This document shows positions 14,268 to 15,799 of a stretch of 15,799 nt of DNA, piece after piece. Both the position numbers and the translations under genes were made by a program. The stretch's first letter is position 1; each line of letters opens with the position of its first letter. The notes beneath the pieces are model-generated. The model was not told where the DNA came from and ran no database searches. It saw only the letters and a list, made by a program, of their open reading frames with translations. The stretch covers positions 1-15,799 of the forward strand of contig JAJRTI010000736.1 of assembly GCA_024278415.1 (NCBI GenBank), in the 5' to 3' direction. Source of the stretch: Planctomycetota bacterium. Lineage in GTDB: Bacteria; Planctomycetota; Brocadiia; JAJRTI01.

Positions 14268-14370
14268 GCGGCCTTCGGCCGCAACCGTTCAGCGTACGGA
14301 GGCCGGCGGAACGAATCCAAGTGGACTGCAAATCCGACAGGCGACCCGCCCGCTGGCGCGTGCGGCTACC
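14268..14370. repeat. REP-like hairpins between the oxidoreductase and the TPR lipoprotein gene
   Basis: GCGGCC-TTC-GGCCGC (14268-14282) followed by AACC is a variant of the TTC-loop hairpin at 5122 and 8587. On the minus strand GGTAGCCGCACGCGCC (14370-14355) shares its first ten bases and last four with the unit at 1525-1510. Both lie in the 127-nt gap between the two minus-strand genes. Confidence 0.5.
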
Positions 14371-14378
14371 GGTCGGCA

Positions 14379-15392
14379 TCAGCGAGGCAGGGGTAGGTCC
14401 ACCGGCTGTCCGGTCTCGACGGACCGGTATGCGGCTTCGGCGATTTCGATGGCCGCGCGGCCCTCCTCGCCGGGCACGGGCACGGGCGTGTCGTCCCGGA
14501 TCGCCTCGACGAACGCGCGCAGTTCGTGCTGCACCGGCGGCTCGTGCGGGATGTCGCCGGCAGCGATACGTGTCGCTTCGCCGTCGAAGGTCTTATACGT
14601 GAGGCCGCCGTCCGCGCCCCAAAAGACGGGGAAGTCGATGCTGCCGTTCTCGCAGTCCACGTGGCCGCCGTACCCGCCGATGGCCGACGCTTGGCTCGCG
14701 TGGAGCAGGCCGACCGCGCCGGACTTGAACTTCACGGTCACGAGCATGATGTCGCAGTAGTCGGCTTCCTTCTGGCGGTAGATGCCGCCGACGGCGTACA
14801 CGCTTGCCACGTCGCCGCAGACGAAGCGCATGAAGTCGATCTCGTGCGCGCTGATCTCCATGAGCAGGCCGCCGGATTTGTCGAGGCTGAAGCGCCAGTC
14901 CCGCGCCCATTGGCCCGTGCCCCAGCCGCCGCCGGTGCGGTGCACTTTCATGCAGGTGGCCGCGCCGAGTTCGCCGCTCTACACGATCTCGCGCACCTTG
15001 CCGTGGACCGGGTGGAAGCGGCACACCTGGCCGATCATGAGCTTGACGCCCGCGTCTGCGCAAGCCTGGATCATCTTGTCGCAGTCGGCCACGTTCGTGG
15101 CCATGGGCTTCTCGCTGAACACGTGCTTGCCCGCGGCCGCGGCGTCGAGGGTCATTTGGCAGTGGAGGAACTGCGGCGACGCGATGGCCACGCCCTGCAC
15201 GTCGTCGCGTGCGAGCATGTCCTTGTAGTCGGTATGCGCATCGCCGCCGAGTTCAGCGCTCGCCTTGGCGGCCAGCTCTTCGTTCACGTCCGACACCGCG
15301 ACGAGTTGTGCGGCGTCGACGTTGAGCAGGCCCTTGGCCAGGCTCGTGCCCATGTTGCCGCAGCCGATGAGGCCGATGCCGATCTTGCTCAT
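14379..15392 (-). pseudogene. Gfo/Idh/MocA-family oxidoreductase interrupted by an in-frame TAG
   Basis: This is a NAD(P)-dependent sugar-type oxidoreductase frame of 337 codons, normal for the family. It starts at ATG 15392 with AGGA (15400-15403) 7 nt upstream. The Rossmann motif is GLIGCGNMG (7-15), EKP is at 94-96 and the C-terminal signature GGLLMEISAHEID is at 174-186. Codon 138 is TAG (14981-14979), in the phrase REIV-stop-SGELG. The family commonly has glutamate there (VESGELG), so a single GAG-to-TAG change explains it. The same frame continues to its natural TGA at 14379. Many genes in this window end in TAG, so general recoding is unlikely. It is either a nonsense pseudogene or a base-call error. 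The second half could restart at an ATG at 14951, but would lack the NAD site. Confidence 0.88.
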
Positions 15393-15448
15393 GAGTGGAT
15401 CCTATCGGAGAGAAACGGGTGACAGTGATGCGGGGGAGGAGGGGGGTA

Positions 15449-15477
15449 AGGATAGAGAAATCAGTGTGGCAATGCAA
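15449..15477 (-). promoter_or_regulatory. Putative promoter of the oxidoreductase gene
   Basis: On the minus strand TTGCAT (15477-15472) and TATCCT (15454-15449) are separated by 17 bp. The -10 matches the consensus at four of six bases and the -35 at three. Transcription would start near 15442, about 50 nt before the start codon, in a pyrimidine-rich leader. This is a weak prediction. Confidence 0.3.
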
Positions 15478-15532
15478 CGCGGACGGAGAAGAGGCACAAG
15501 CCCGCGGAAGGGGCGACCGCTGGAGCACGGGC

Positions 15533-15570
15533 GCCCAATAACCACACTTTGGAGAGTGTGGTTATTGGGC
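15533..15570. other. Perfect 16-bp stem-loop overlapping the four-helix-bundle stop codon
   Basis: GCCCAATAACCACACT (15533-15548) and its exact complement (15555-15570) flank a 6-nt loop. Both arms contain the string GCCCAATAA; in the right arm, read on the minus strand, its TAA (15562-15564) is the stop codon of the partial gene. There is no T-run after either arm, so it is not a standard intrinsic terminator. The strength of the stem suggests a transcript-end stabiliser or a DNA palindrome. It lies between two genes transcribed in the same direction. Confidence 0.65.
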
Positions 15571-15798
15571 TTCGCCGCGGTGGCGGCTTTCACGCTGTCG
15601 GTCACGTTCGTCGAGGCGTGCGCGCGTCATGCGCTCGCGCAGGCCGCCTTCTTGCACTAACGCCTTCTCAAGTTGCCGGATCTGCCGGTCCAGCAGATAG
15701 TTGGCTTGGTGGATCAGGCAGATGATGATGTTGGCGACAGTCTCGGGGGAGCGGTTCTCGATATAGGATCTATAGGTCTCATAGGACTCATGCGAGCC
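15562..15798 (-). CDS. Four-helix-bundle suffix-domain protein, C-terminal part (5' end outside the window)
   Basis: The frame is open from the window edge to TAA at 15562-15564 and gives 78 residues with no start. It reads YETYRSYIENRSPETVANI, then IICLIHQANYLLDRQIRQLE, then an EGGLRERMTRARL segment and a charged tail. I recognise this from memory as the 'four helix bundle suffix' domain, found C-terminal to the four-helix-bundle fold related to 23S rRNA intervening-sequence proteins. The function of these proteins is unknown. The N-terminal bundle should lie beyond 15799. The first codons consist of a 9-bp tandem repeat. The start is missing only because of the window edge; nothing suggests a broken gene. 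Confidence 0.82.
   Translation of the reverse strand, partial: GSHESYETYRSYIENRSPETVANIIICLIHQANYLLDRQIRQLEKALVQEGGLRERMTRARLDERDRQRESRHRGEAQ
15763..15789. repeat. Three 9-bp tandem repeats inside the four-helix-bundle gene
   Basis: ATAGGATCT, ATAGGTCTC and ATAGGACTC lie head to tail and a further AT follows. On the minus strand they are in frame and encode three-residue units of the Ser/Thr-Tyr-Glu/Arg type, forming a linker before the suffix domain. Nine bases preserve the frame, so unit number could vary between strains without breaking the gene. The array continues towards the window edge and its full length cannot be seen. Confidence 0.7.
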
Positions 15799-15799
15799 C

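Noticed and set aside
14979..14981. Genetic-code change (TAG as sense codon)
   Set aside because: TAG terminates the hypothetical gene, the Mur ligase, pntAA, pntB, the methyltransferase, the TPR lipoprotein and the phosphoesterase fusion at family-appropriate ends.

Overview
The window is a GC-rich stretch of bacterial chromosome with ten intact protein genes, one gene interrupted by a stop codon, and one gene cut by the window edge. Lipoprotein signals, an OmpA-type peptidoglycan-binding lipoprotein and a Mur ligase indicate a diderm (Gram-negative) cell wall. The gene set includes a Gfo/Idh/MocA oxidoreductase, a four-helix-bundle 'suffix' protein and many intergenic hairpin repeats. That mix would fit the Planctomycetota/Verrucomicrobiota sphere or neighbouring candidate phyla, but there is no rRNA or marker gene here, so this placement is inference only.

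Layout, plus strand first. A gene-poor left end (1-681) carries a multi-hairpin repeat. It is followed by an unrecognised acidic protein with a cysteine cluster (682-1404). An AT-richer promoter region (about 1680-1920) contains a large dyad at a putative -35/-10 pair. Next come two envelope lipoproteins (1925-2836, glycine zipper plus OmpA; 2868-3527, DUF3313-like), a divergent MurC-type Mur ligase (3656-5068), and a three-gene proton-translocating NAD(P) transhydrogenase operon (pntAA, pntAB, pntB; 5209-8259). The pntAB-pntB junction of that operon is invaded by palindromic repeats. A repeat-rich gap (8260-8807) precedes a solitary DNA methyltransferase (8808-9671) and a small putative lipoprotein (9700-10158).

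The gap 10159-10663 has no gene but is almost entirely hairpins. Eight perfect stem-loops (10347-10565) are arranged as a mirror image, and the two outer pairs differ only by compensatory base-pair changes. On the minus strand, read right to left, lie a 5'-truncated four-helix-bundle suffix gene (15562-15798), a Gfo/Idh/MocA oxidoreductase broken by an in-frame TAG (14379-15392), a TPR-like lipoprotein (12161-14251) and a metallophosphoesterase-PHP fusion protein (10664-12157). The last two are separated by 3 nt and are probably translationally coupled.

The most notable themes are the density of REP-like hairpins, several tagged with GTAGC and several touching stop codons; the mirror hairpin array; the two-phosphoesterase fusion coupled to an envelope lipoprotein; and the nonsense-interrupted oxidoreductase. 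I see no tRNA, rRNA, CRISPR array, transposase or prophage gene.
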